A stretch of DNA of 64,000 nucleotides from Chrysoporthe austroafricana (lineage: Eukaryota > Ascomycota > Sordariomycetes > Diaporthales > Cryphonectriaceae): the NCBI GenBank assembly GCA_001051155.2, contig JYIP02000006.1:1984001-2048000 (forward strand), written 5' to 3'. The translations under genes and the position numbers were made by a program. Positions 54,424 through 64,000 of this stretch are shown piece after piece. How positions within the stretch are numbered: position 1 is the stretch's first letter; each line of letters begins with the position of its first letter. The notes under the pieces are model-generated. The model worked only from the letters and a program-made list of their open reading frames with translations, was not told where the DNA came from and did no database searches.

Positions 54424-55582
54424 CGATAAACTTGCCACTACTTCACAAAAGGGGTATAAACAACCCAAATAAAAAAAAAAAAAAAAAAAGACAAGAGGAA
54501 AAAAAGAAAGAAAGAGAGAAAGAAAATTGTCCCGCCCTTTCAGCCTGCTGCTGCTCCGGAGCACGTTGTTCGTGCTGCAGACCGAAACCAGCAGCCGGCG
54601 CCGGCATGACCGCGGGAGCTTGGCTCTCCTTTTCTTTTTTCCTCCTCTTTTGTTCCTTTGCTTCTCCTTCTTCTTGGCCACGTGAGACCACGGATCTTCT
54701 CGACGGCTTCGCTTATGTGCCGATTGAAGGGGCTGGACCGGCATGGTCACTCCACGTGCCGAACTTTGGTACTAAGTATGGACCGACATGACTAGACCGT
54801 ACGCTCTATTGTATCGGCACCGAGCACCCACGCGAGGCTACGGAGAAAAGACCCTGGGCATCCTCCGTGTCAGTTGCTTCCGTGACGGCGAGTGCCATGG
54901 GAGTTGTGAGAATTATTGATTGTTGCATTATTATTATACTTATTATATCTGCCTTACTATAAGGACCCGGGCTTTGCGAGGCTGAACCCAGAAATCTGGT
55001 AACACTGGGCCGGGATCCCACCACCCAGCCCCACCCCCTGTGCCCCATTACTACATAGTAAAACCCTCTCTGCACACCCAGTCGTGCCAGTCATGTCAGT
55101 ACACGCCAGCACCAGTAGCAACTGGGTACTACTGGTACGAGTCACTCGCCACGCTGTGGCTGAGCTGTGGGTTGGCCTCTGCGTCGCAGGGACGACGCTG
55201 TCGACCATCGGCCACCAGGCTCTGTTGGCAAAAAGGCAGCTGCATCTCTACGTAGCACCCTCGTAGGCCTCAAGAGAGCCCCAAATCAAATCAGATCTGG
55301 GGCAGATACTCGTACTCAGCACGACATCCATGGACCAGGGGTCGTGAGCGCTTTCAGAACCCAGTTTTCCCACTTCACACACACAAGCCTCAGGCGCGCA
55401 CGTAGCACGAGCCCATATATACAGCCTCAGATCCTGGTTCTCTCTCTTTTGTTCTTTTTTCTTTTTGCTTTTCTTTTCTTTTCTCTTTTCTCTCTTTTTT
55501 TTTTTTTTTTTTAATATCCATTCATTATCCGGGAATACCTACCATCGCTCGTCTCATAACACCACTCACCCGCTCCCGCACG

Positions 55583-56586
55583 ATGTCCTCTGTCTCGGAC
55601 CCCCTCGCCCGGGGCGAGACCGCCCCGCTCCACGACGGCGGCTTCCACACGATCCTCAACTTCCGCGACGTGGGCGCCACCGTCAACGTCCGCCTGGGCC
55701 GGCCGCTCCTCCGGGAGGGCCTCCTCTTTCGCTCCGCCCGGCCCGACGAGGCCACTGCCGCCGACCGGGACCGGCTCCGCGCCCACTACGGCATCCGGAC
55801 CGTCGTGGACCTGCGGAGCAAGACAGAGCACAGCCAGGCCGCCGAGAAGCGCGCCGCGCTCCAGAGGGCCCCCGACGTCGTGGCCAGGAACGAGGCCCTG
55901 CGCGGGCCGGCCCGGATGCCCGAGATCGAGTACCGCGATATCGGGATCACGGGGCCCGGCTTCGAGAGGCACATGCTGAGCCAGCTGAGCTGGATGAGCT
56001 TCATGTGAGTGGGATCAGGACGAGAGACATCCCAACCCCTCCCCCATCTACCCCTCTTTCCTCTCGCTGACACCGCGGCAGCAAGCTCATCTCCCTCTAC
56101 GCGATCGGCCAGCGCACGGCTGCGGTCTCCATCCTCGGCCTCGAGGTGATGACGCCCCGCGGGCTCGCGGGCCTCGCGAACGACACGTTGGACGCCTCGG
56201 GCTCCGAGATTGCCGCGGGCCTGAGGGTGCTCCTCCCGTCGGCCCCAGGCCCCGGGCCCCTCCCCGTGCTGATCCACTGCACCCAGGGCAAGGACCGCAC
56301 CGGCCTGATGGTCTGCCTGCTCCTGCTCATCTGCGGCGTGCCGGCCGGGGCCGTCGAGTACGACTACGAGCTCACGGACGAGAAGCTCGCCGAGGAGCGG
56401 GGCCAGCGGATGGAGGAGATCCGGGAGATGGGGCTGAGCGACGATTTCGGGCGGACGGTGAAGGGGTTCGTGGCCGGGGTCACGGGCCATCTGGACGAGA
56501 AGTACGGCGGGCTGGAAAGGTACCTGGATGGGATCGGGTTTGGGGAGCAGGAGAGGGCGGCGTTGAGGGAGGCGCTCGTGTGTTGA
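55583..56586 (+). CDS. Tyrosine/dual-specificity protein phosphatase (Y_phosphatase3 type)
   Basis: Protein phosphatase of the fungal/bacterial tyrosine phosphatase group that includes Mycobacterium PtpB-like enzymes. Exons 55583-56004 and 56082-56586 give 308 residues; the 77-base intron has GTGAGT and CTGAC. The N-terminal part reads ILNFRDVGATVN, LLFRSARPDEAT and YGIRTVVDLRSKTE, all typical. The active site is HCTQGKDRTG with the nucleophile near Cys207 and the CX5R arginine near 213. VEYDYELTDEKLAEE follows, the helix region that closes the site. The C-terminus GGLERYLDGIGFGEQERAALREAL is a common end of this family. Substrate, whether protein or phosphoinositide, is unknown. A T-rich leader precedes the start. 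Confidence 0.9.
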
Positions 56587-57242
56587 GAGGAACAGAAGGG
56601 AGAAATACTCTGACCAAAGGCGTGAGTGAGCAAGGCGTTTGGGAAGGCATATATTACCCTAAGAACTTGGAGCCCTAGAGGGACAAACCACCATAAGGCA
56701 AATACATATAGAGACTAAACATGTGTATAGACGACCGCAGATACAAGAGCATCAGCGATAGTATCAAGAGGAGTTCTTTGGGTGCTTAAAAGTTATCGTC
56801 CCACAAGATAGATTTCGATTGGCTGACTTACGCAACGACAGCTCCCAAGATCTCGCAAGGGATCAAGCTGTCACGAGTTCAACGCCAAAGGTCATCTTGT
56901 CTTACCATCATATTTCATCAATTGTTTGTACTGTCGTCTGCGCAGATCGTTGTCGCGTGTATGACCATTGTATCATGCGCATCTCCTCGCCTCCATTCCC
57001 AACAGATTGCCAGCTTTGTTGACAAGGGACTTTTGTCCCCGTGCGTCGATTTACAGCCGCAGTATGATATTCCAATCTCCCTCACAGTCCAGCTTTCCGA
57101 CTATTCAACTCTACCAAATTCCGAAGCCCCCGGTCCTTTCCCAAGAGCCTCACAGAAAGACGTCACGAACACGTCCTCGCGACCCCTGTGCAGTGGCGGT
57201 GGGTAGCTTCTGGGGCCCATGTGCTAGCGCGAAGTAAACATC
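56587..57242. other. Tail-to-tail intergenic region
   Basis: It holds the phosphatase 3' end and the 3' side of the small Cys-rich gene. Only short frames without motifs are seen. Confidence 0.45.
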
Positions 57243-57482
57243 TCATACCCTCTTAACTCCACCATTGACCGGCACTCTTGGCCTCTTGATCTTCTGCGGT
57301 GCGGCATAGAAACTATCCGAGGGCCGCATCCAACACTCTTCACAAGGTCCGTCCATATCGATGCTGGCCAATATGGCCCTGTTGGCGCAAGGGGTCTGGA
57401 TGAGGTTCGCGGATTTGCAGAACTTGGCGAAGGTGAACGTTTGATGTTTGCATCGAAACACGTGGGCGTAATATTCGCACAT
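57243..57482 (-). CDS. Small cysteine-rich cytosolic-type protein, 79 residues
   Basis: A single frame beginning MCEYYAHVFRCKHQTFTFAKFC, followed by CANRA, a GPCEECWMRPS block and a basic end. It has seven cysteines and no signal peptide. Short fungal proteins that start MCEYY-x-H-x-x-x-C-x-H and carry a later C-x-x-C are frequent and may bind zinc; this one fits that pattern. The function is unknown. The start is the internal ATG at 57482, because the 12 preceding codons do not belong to the pattern. Without expression data it remains tentative. Confidence 0.5.
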   Translation of the reverse strand: MCEYYAHVFRCKHQTFTFAKFCKSANLIQTPCANRAILASIDMDGPCEECWMRPSDSFYAAPQKIKRPRVPVNGGVKRV

Positions 57483-58602
57483 TATGGATGATGTCCCAGA
57501 CAGCAGGATAATTGCCAACCGCGTAGAGTACTCGACTTTAGACGTCCGTATGATCGTGCGTAGGTACCCTGAGCTCTAGCCTTCAAGCGGGCACACGTAG
57601 TCCAAGATATAAGCCGACTATAAAGATACAGTGCATGTAGATGCGGGTAATCATGCGCGTGGTCAGCATGCAAAAGGAGCGTAAAAACCGCTGAGAAGGC
57701 AAGATATGTCAAGAAAGGACTGCGTTGACGTACTCACGTCAGATGATGTGCAGAAGAAGGTCACATCTGCTCGCAGGGAGCGCTAGGGGACAGGAGCAAG
57801 CATCGTTCACTCTATCCACCTCGGATCTGTATCTTGAGAATTTGGGTCAGAACTGCTCTCCCCGATGGGCAACTCGTGGCGTTTTAGGCTCAAGACAAGT
57901 GTGCATCCGTCAGAGGAGTATCTAGCGATGCTTTTAGACATCATATACGCGGCAGCATACGCGTGTACGTAGCCTTCAAGGCCACTACTATGGCACAAAC
58001 TCCCCGCTGTGTCGGTTTGGCCAAACATTTCAGATTAAGGCGTGAAAAAAGTGTGATTCTCTCCTAAAAGGCGAGCCAGCTTCGGCAACCTCAGGCGGAT
58101 GGAGGGCAAGATCTCCAGCGCCCATATGATTTCTTAGGCTTCAATCCAACGGGCGGCTTTGGAGACGTATCATCGTCGTACAATGAGTTAAGACTGATTT
58201 TCAATGTCATTGCCAGTTCATTAAATACATTATAGCCTGTGTAAGTCACGATGATTGTGCCTGATGGTCCAAGGGATTCTGACCGGGCTCCAGAGCCCAA
58301 TGGACATTGTAGGGTGATGGCACGTTATCGCTTGGAGACGTACCAGGCGCTTCAACTCGGCAGGTCTTTGTAAAGATGGTGAGGGGACTTGTAAGAAGGG
58401 CGTAAGTCACTGAATAAAGCTGAGCAAGCAAAGTCATCGCGATGGCAAGTGCCGGTTGCAACAACACGTGGAATCGTCAATGCGTATCGCATGGAGCATT
58501 GTAAGCCACCCAGCGTGTCCATAGGAGGGACGGTGCGTCTGAGGGGTTCCCAAGTTCTCACCGCTAGTCTGCAGTTTGCTCTTCGTACGGTAGTTTGCGC
58601 TG

Positions 58603-58624
58603 CACACACACACACACACACACA
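58603..58624. repeat. (CA)n microsatellite
   Basis: Eleven CA units in a row, with no gene attached. Confidence 0.95.
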
Positions 58625-59450
58625 TGGGACATGATGCAGTCATCCTGTAGGCCGCGCTTGTGGCCCGTTGTGTACATGGAGTGTTGGTCCGGCAGGACGT
58701 CCAGGCCTGCCAGATCATAGAAGTTCTGAAGTAACCGCCACGGCAAGCTCCCTTTGAGAAGCCTAGGCGCTCTGCAATGAGGAGTTATAGCGAGACCACG
58801 CCACAGCGGACTCTAGAAGCCGCTTTTGCTAGCACCAATAGACGTTGCAACTGGGTACTCCGAGTACAGAGCTGGAATTGGGAAATTAGGTGGCTGGAAC
58901 TGGGCTTGCAGGAAAGACTGGGCGACCAGAACTCCCCCAGAACCGAACTGCTGGTGTGGTCCGGCTCGTCGTGGCGCGCCGTCCTGCGGTTCGGATCGCC
59001 AGAGGTGTGTGAGGCAGGGCCACCACCGCCTGTGACCACCGCCTATGGTCGGTATGGTAGCGGCGCACTGAGGAGAGCCTCATGGCTAGTCTGTTCGTAG
59101 GATGCAGCCTAAACGCAGTCCTGACCGCGGTGATGGGCGGTGCGTTGCACCTGCAGCAATGAAGGGGCGCTGTCACGGTGTGGTGAAGCTATGTCTTGCC
59201 CTCAGCCATCCCGACCAGGTCAACTCGAAAAGGTTGCGCCCTGTTTCGCTGAAGTGGAAATGAGGGCGAAAGGCTAGCGCAGGACCGCAGTGCTACACCC
59301 ACCCAGCGCCCCGTGTGCCAGTTGCACGTTGGCGCTGCGCTGGACAGTGGGTGATTCGTGTCAAGGTGAGACGCAACGTCCACGACATGACAACGTCGGG
59401 CAGGCCATGCGTGTTTCGTGTGCTCGGAACAGACCAAGGTTACTCTAGAA

Positions 59451-59500
59451 GAGGTGAGGTGAGGTGAAGTGAAGTGAGGCCAGGCCAGGCCAGGCTAGGC
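59451..59500. repeat. Short tandem GAGGT and CAGGC units
   Basis: Five-base units GAGGT, GAAGT and then CAGGC follow each other without gaps. A related scattered run (GTGAGGTGAAG) appears again near 59530. Confidence 0.85.
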
Positions 59501-59792
59501 GATATCGTCGGAGGCACAGAGGCTGGGATGTGAGGTGAAGCAAGGTGATGTACTGTACGATGGAGCGCAAGAGCATGTCTGAGACACGGTCTGGGGAGTC
59601 CCGCATCGGGCAGAACTTCGGTGGAGATAACTGCTGGCAGGCTGGATAGGACGGACTAAGCATGAGAAGCGCAGGCGAAGACAGCGACGGCGAGGAGATG
59701 AGGTAATCCCTTGGACCGCTCGAGACCCCAGCCTCTTCCTCCACCGCGCATCCCTGCTCCTCGCTCCTCCTTGCTTGACCTAGGCCTTGTAA

Positions 59793-59820
59793 CCTTGACC
59801 CTGACCTTGACCCTGACCTA
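59793..59820. repeat. CCTTGACCCTGA 12-bp repeat
   Basis: Two full copies and a partial third. It slightly resembles telomere-like repeats but lacks the TTAGGG unit. Confidence 0.85.
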
Positions 59821-62474
59821 GTGCGCCTGCAAACTAAGGTACAGGATAGCGCCTGCCACCTGCTCTTGCTTGAAACTAGAGACGAGAGTGCGCAGGTGCG
59901 ACTGGGCGAGCTGCCGTCTGAGATTCAGGGCACCACAGCACCCTGCTTAGGCAGGCGTGGCAGCGCGGACTGCTGGCGTCTCGACCTCGAAGTGAGCAGC
60001 TTAGCTGGCTGTCTGAATCTCCAGGGTTTCCTGTCCTCCCGTCTCAATCGATTCTGCACCACACCTGTCACCGCCACCGCACGGCGTGGCATCCACATGC
60101 ACAGGGACATGGTCATGGGCGTCAACCAGCTAGAGCCCTGTCTTCTCTGTGCTGTATGCCGGAGGCGTTCACGTTCGTCTGGGTCGGCGCTTGAGCCTGT
60201 CTGTCCCTGGCCTCTTCCGGCCCATGACTTGCATACGATCACAATTACACACATGTGCTCTTTGTCTTGCTTCTGCACCTCATCGAGTCACCTGTCGAGT
60301 CCGTGTCTCAGAAAGCGCCCGCCTCTTCAGCGCCCGTCAGTAGACGCGCGCGTGTCGGTTCGAGCACTGGATTTCTCCATCAAGACCCCTGGCGCGGCGC
60401 GTCGGGCCTTGAAGGTCTGGAGTGCCCGCTCTTCTCCCCGCGCTCGTATGGGGGTGGATCGCTTTCTTGAGTTGGATCAGACTGACTTCAAGACCGCATG
60501 ACAAAAGCGATGCTGAGGAGGATCGCAGTCGCGTCCAGCCTCGGATGTATGCACTAGCTGCAGTGGCAGGGGCTGTGGCTACTGCTGCTGCTACTTACGG
60601 TGGCAAGGGCTGCCTCATCCATCGACGTGGAGACTCGGCTCAAACCTTGAAAGTGGCCTTGCAGGGCGGACGAGGAAGAAAGCTTCGATACCATGCCGTG
60701 CCATGCCATGCGCCGCCTCTGCCGTTGGACAAGTCACCTTGCAGGAAGCCCATCTGCATCGTCATCATCATTCACTGCGCCCACGACCCACGACCAGCAC
60801 CTCCTGCCACCCGACCACTCGAGCAGGCCAAGTCGTCATATCCTTGGGTTTCATCGTTCTAAAGGCCGTCCCTCGGGCCCTGCATAATACCACCCAGGTA
60901 GTCCTGCCCAGCCCGGACTTTCTGGTCGCGCTCGCTTCACCTCAGACCTCTCGTTGCATTTTTTTTTTCTTCCTCATCTTACCTGCAGACTGCGGGCCAG
61001 GACGACTTGTCTGTCGAGCACACGAGGGCAACCCCGCTATGCACACCTTAGCCGGGTTGAACAGACCAGGCCTTGGGCATACTACAAATTCAATTCTTTC
61101 GTGTATGCAGGTGCTCTCAGGAATTCTGCACGTAAGGTTCCCTCGCCCTGCGCCGAGCTGCAGCTCTCCTTAGAGGTACATCATCCACTCCAGAATCGGC
61201 ACGTCTGGGCGTACCTGCGCCTGCGGCTAAGAGGGTCCATTGGCCTCCTTCATCTCCCGCGCTACTGCATACATATCTGGAGATCGCGACGCAGCCCGGG
61301 GCAGGTCAGCTCTCCTTGCGATTTTCAGCCTCTTGACCTGTGGTTGACCAGACCATCGACAGGCCTCCGGCAGGTTTTAAAAGACCCCTGGAGAGGCTCA
61401 ACAAGCGCCTGACCTCGAATCTGGTGGCTCCACTTACACCCTGGTTCACTAAAACTCGAGGTTCGAGAGGGATCTCGGCTGCCCGGTTCGCTCGTATCTC
61501 ACCGCCTGTGGCTGGGAACTTATCACGGGAACGTCACTGCTCATCCATATCAAGAAAGGCCAGCTTCCCGCACCGTCTGATCTCTTGTGTGTGGCGACCG
61601 CGTCTGCAGGAATGGTCCTGTGCAGTACACCGGAAGCATAGGTCTCACAGACGCAATGCTGGTTCTCGACCCTACGAAATTGCATCTCAACACAGACCTC
61701 CTACCCTTCGGGTGCAGCACGCTCCATTATTGTTGACCTACGCGACGTCTCGTCCCGGGGAACTGCTGGTGGGGCGCAGAGTCTTGACCGAATAACCTCG
61801 GTCAGTTGAAAACCGTCGGTGTACAGACGTCGATGAGAAAGCTAACATGGTATTGCTGATAGTCAACATATCGTCGAACGTCCCGAATCTTGCTTACATT
61901 GACAGGGAGAGGACGGTTGCGTCCAGGTGATCTTGGCCGAGCACCATCGCCCATAAATCCACATCGACTCACGCTATTTGCACACCATCAACAGCAGCTC
62001 ACCACCCCTTATGTGGCATCCGGAAGAATTCAGTAAATCCTCCCTCACCTTTTTACCTTGGAGGAGTCGCATCATTAGGTTTCACTAGGAGGCGTATAAA
62101 GAAGGGACCATTTGGATTCTCACCGAAGTTGCCGGCGGACTCACAGCAGAGGCGTTCTCCAGTTTCTTTCCCTCCTCACGACAACCAATTGAGACTAGAG
62201 ATCCTTATAGAGGGCAGCATATCACGAACGGCATTCCATCGCATCGGATTCTTGGCTGTCTTAATTTACACCTGAGATTCCACGTACGCGGGAAGAGATT
62301 GACGGAAGAATTATCAGCCAATTTCTGGAAGCCTCTCTAGCGACCTTTAGGGATCACTTCTAGGGATTTAAGCCTATTACCGGCGACCATCAGAAAGACA
62401 CTAAACATATACGGCACAACTCATTCGTCGCAGCATCAAGCCCTACATAACAACTTTCCCGACTTTTCAAATTG

Positions 62475-63476
62475 ATGGCATCTTCTGTGGTCGATCGGAA
62501 GTTCCTTGGCAAACTTGCCAAGGAAGTGGAACCCGAGAATCCACTGCTCTCTTCCATTTTATACAAGCTTCTCGGTTTGTCTCACCAGCTCTCCGATCTC
62601 TTGGTCAAGGCTCGAAAGCAACGGAAATTAGGGCCTGAAAACGCGAACGAAGGGTCTCAAAAGCTGTATAACCACATCCTGTGGTTGGCGAGGGAGGGTC
62701 TGGTCATGCTGGAGCAGTATGTGCTTCCTATGGTTGCCAACTCCGGCGTTTTGAAGGTGCTTGCGTACAAATTGCGCGCATCACTGTACCACGTTGTCGT
62801 GCTCTTTCACAATCAGCCTCCAGTATCTGCACGGTACATATCATCGCCAGATTCCACTCCCTCTCGAATTGACAAGGGCAAAGGCATAGCAAGAGACGAT
62901 GACTTTTTCGAAGCTTCGCCCGCCATGCAGCAAAGAAGTCCTTACGAAGGTGGCCCCGTTGCACCACCACCAGGCTTCGGTCCCGAACCACCAGGCGCAT
63001 TCCTCCTCCCAGTGGGCGACTACCTTCCCACGGCGCATAGGCACTTCCGCGACGCGTTAAGTCTTGCAGATAAGCATCTTTGGGGCTCCCACTCGTTGCG
63101 CCTCTCCATAAAGACAGAATATTCTGCCTTTCTCTACGAATGTGCCCACGACGAGGAAGCCAGCCGCAAGCTTGCGCGTAAAACGATCAACGAGGTGTAC
63201 GAGGCGACAGAAGGCATCGATAACGATATGTTCCAGGATGCCTGCGAGCTCGTCACCGTCCTGGGTAGGATGATGAAGCGGGGCCAACCGCCGTCGAACA
63301 GGAGCAAAGCGTCAAGTCCGGGTACTGTGATCGGTGCACAGCAGCAGGCCGAGTTAGCGTCGTCCAGAGAAATGGAGGTAGAGGGTCGAGATGACCAAAT
63401 TCCGGCGGAACAGGCGGATGTGCAAAGTTCTGTTGTGCCTCCTCCGGCCTCTGAGGCACAGCCGGGGTTTATATGA
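62475..63476 (+). CDS. 14-3-3-like domain protein
   Basis: Intronless frame of 333 residues. The N-terminal half (about residues 1-120) is helical, MASSVVDRKFLGKLAKEVEPENPLLSSILYKLLG and LYNHILWLAREGLVMLEQYVLP, and the second half from about 175 has VGDYLPTAHRHFRDALSLADKHLWGSHSLRLSIKTEYSAFLYECAHDEEASRKLARKTINEVYE. The Y-x-x-A-x-x-x-F-x-x-A-L-x-L-A and H-x-L-R-L-x-x-x-x-x-Y-S-A-F-L-Y-E pattern matches the last helices of 14-3-3 proteins, where these residues shape the phosphopeptide groove. A 50-residue Pro/Ser linker interrupts the fold, and the C-terminus is disordered. It is clearly divergent from the canonical 14-3-3 proteins. The ATG at 62475 is the first in the frame. Confidence 0.75.
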   Translation: MASSVVDRKFLGKLAKEVEPENPLLSSILYKLLGLSHQLSDLLVKARKQRKLGPENANEGSQKLYNHILWLAREGLVMLEQYVLPMVANSGVLKVLAYKLRASLYHVVVLFHNQPPVSARYISSPDSTPSRIDKGKGIARDDDFFEASPAMQQRSPYEGGPVAPPPGFGPEPPGAFLLPVGDYLPTAHRHFRDALSLADKHLWGSHSLRLSIKTEYSAFLYECAHDEEASRKLARKTINEVYEATEGIDNDMFQDACELVTVLGRMMKRGQPPSNRSKASSPGTVIGAQQQAELASSREMEVEGRDDQIPAEQADVQSSVVPPPASEAQPGFI

Positions 63477-64000
63477 CAAGGCTTGACGGATGTTCATGAT
63501 TTTAGACAACGCGATCCAACATCCGGCCAAGGGACAATACTTGGCTCCGAAACACATTATTGAAGCGCTTCGCACTCGCCTCCGGAAGCATAGGCGCAAT
63601 TGGCCTGAGAAGTCGTCCTGTTCGTGGCAAGATCTACGTCAGTGTCAATGACTCTGACTTCGCAAGTCTCGAAACACTTGAGTTGCGCATCGAGTCCGAC
63701 AAGTATCTAAATTTTCAATTTGGTGGTTTGCATCGTAGTTGATACCCCAGATCGATCTGAGAGTATATATCTGGACTGCAGTGGACGAGGTCATGGGCTA
63801 GCGAAGAGGGAGGATGGAAGGAGGGGTTTTGGATTAGCAACTGCATTCGTGCGCAGGCACGACTATCAAATAGACTCTATTTCAGCGATCGGGATAGGAA
63901 AATGTGACCTTGACCCCATGAAGATCATTGCACTACAGAACATGAGACGTGTGATTCGCAAGCCTATGGCGAGTTCTAAAGCCTCCTGGAGCCCTCTATC
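63477..64000. other. Right edge, downstream of the 14-3-3-like gene
   Basis: It contains the 3' end of the 14-3-3-like gene. A 60-codon frame at 63560-63742 has no motif. Nothing else was recognised before the window ends. Confidence 0.45.

Larger units (their letters stand above)
53280..55582. promoter_or_regulatory. Long head-to-head upstream region of EIS1 and the phosphatase gene
   Basis: These 2.3 kb contain a GTGA/GT/GAGA microsatellite (53353-53448), a 118-base direct repeat (53980-54097 and 54306-54423), long poly(A) and poly(T) runs with one undetermined base (54302), and an A/G-rich run near 54470-54525. A T-rich leader (55450-55512) precedes the phosphatase start. No gene is supported. 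Confidence 0.5.
57483..62474. other. 5-kb stretch without a convincing gene
   Basis: Many open frames of 60-230 codons overlap on both strands, but none has a recognisable motif or steady codon composition. Repeats found are CA dinucleotides (58603-58624), GAGGT/CAGGC units (59451-59500) and a 12-base CCTTGACCCTGA repeat (59793-59820). The part just before the 14-3-3-like gene (about 61.8-62.47 kb) may be its promoter and long leader. An untranslated RNA cannot be excluded. Confidence 0.4.

Noticed and set aside
59793..59820. CCTTGACCCTGA repeat as a telomeric trace
   Set aside because: The unit is not TTAGGG-like and is too short to support a telomere or subtelomere.
59821..60501. 226-codon frame in the 5-kb gene-free region
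   Set aside because: No motif, no conserved block and no intron or promoter support; its composition is like the surrounding DNA.

Overview
The window is nuclear DNA of a filamentous ascomycete (Pezizomycotina, most likely Sordariomycetes). The genes are split by short GT-AG introns, mostly 48-110 bases, with CTAAC/CTGAC branch sites just before the acceptor. Coding DNA is GC-rich in third positions and intergenic stretches are long. The gene set is typical of these fungi: a PTH11-like receptor, an RFX factor with a glutamine tract, Eis1, Mid1, Yop1 and a fungal glycogenin with a long tail. I see no phage, IS, CRISPR or operon structure. All exon coordinates were worked out by eye from splice signals and reading frame, and every multi-exon model given adds up to whole codons.

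Left edge (1-3.5 kb): an AT-rich, stop-filled stretch with a 41-base tandem repeat and a decayed RNase H-like fragment of a non-LTR retrotransposon. It looks like RIP-mutated repeat DNA. 3.5-17.6 kb: a PTH11/rhodopsin-like membrane protein, Sec39, complex I subunit NDUFS5, an uncharacterised 610-residue protein, an OXNAD1-like oxidoreductase and glycogenin. 17.6-23 kb is gene-poor and holds one small secreted eight-cysteine protein. 23-31 kb: a Mn-type CDF transporter, an unknown Cys-rich/PY-motif protein, Mid1 and Yop1. 32-43 kb: an RFX transcription factor, a Yju3-like lipase, an isochorismatase-like domain in frame with a conserved fungal membrane module, an INA17-like mitochondrial protein and a RAMP4/SERP1 homologue. 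43-57 kb: a SMAP-domain nuclear-type protein with an internal duplication, Kin28/CDK7, a Frag1/DRAM/Sfk1 protein, Eis1, a tyrosine phosphatase and a 79-residue Cys-rich protein. 57.5-62.5 kb is about 5 kb without a convincing gene, followed by a 14-3-3-like protein.

Most genes are unrelated housekeeping functions. A loose theme is the ER, plasma membrane and secretory path (Sec39, Yop1, RAMP4, Eis1, the Sfk1-like protein, Mid1), but this is probably chance. Four gene pairs share head-to-head upstream regions: Sec39/NDUFS5, Yop1/RFX, INA17-like/RAMP4 and Eis1/phosphatase. The most unusual items are the eight-cysteine secreted protein with CS-alpha-beta-like spacing, the isochorismatase-membrane fusion with a replaced catalytic cysteine, the PTH11-like gene with an incomplete sixth helix, and a 118-base direct repeat beside a poly(A)/poly(T) fold-back with an N. 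The last may be an assembly fault.
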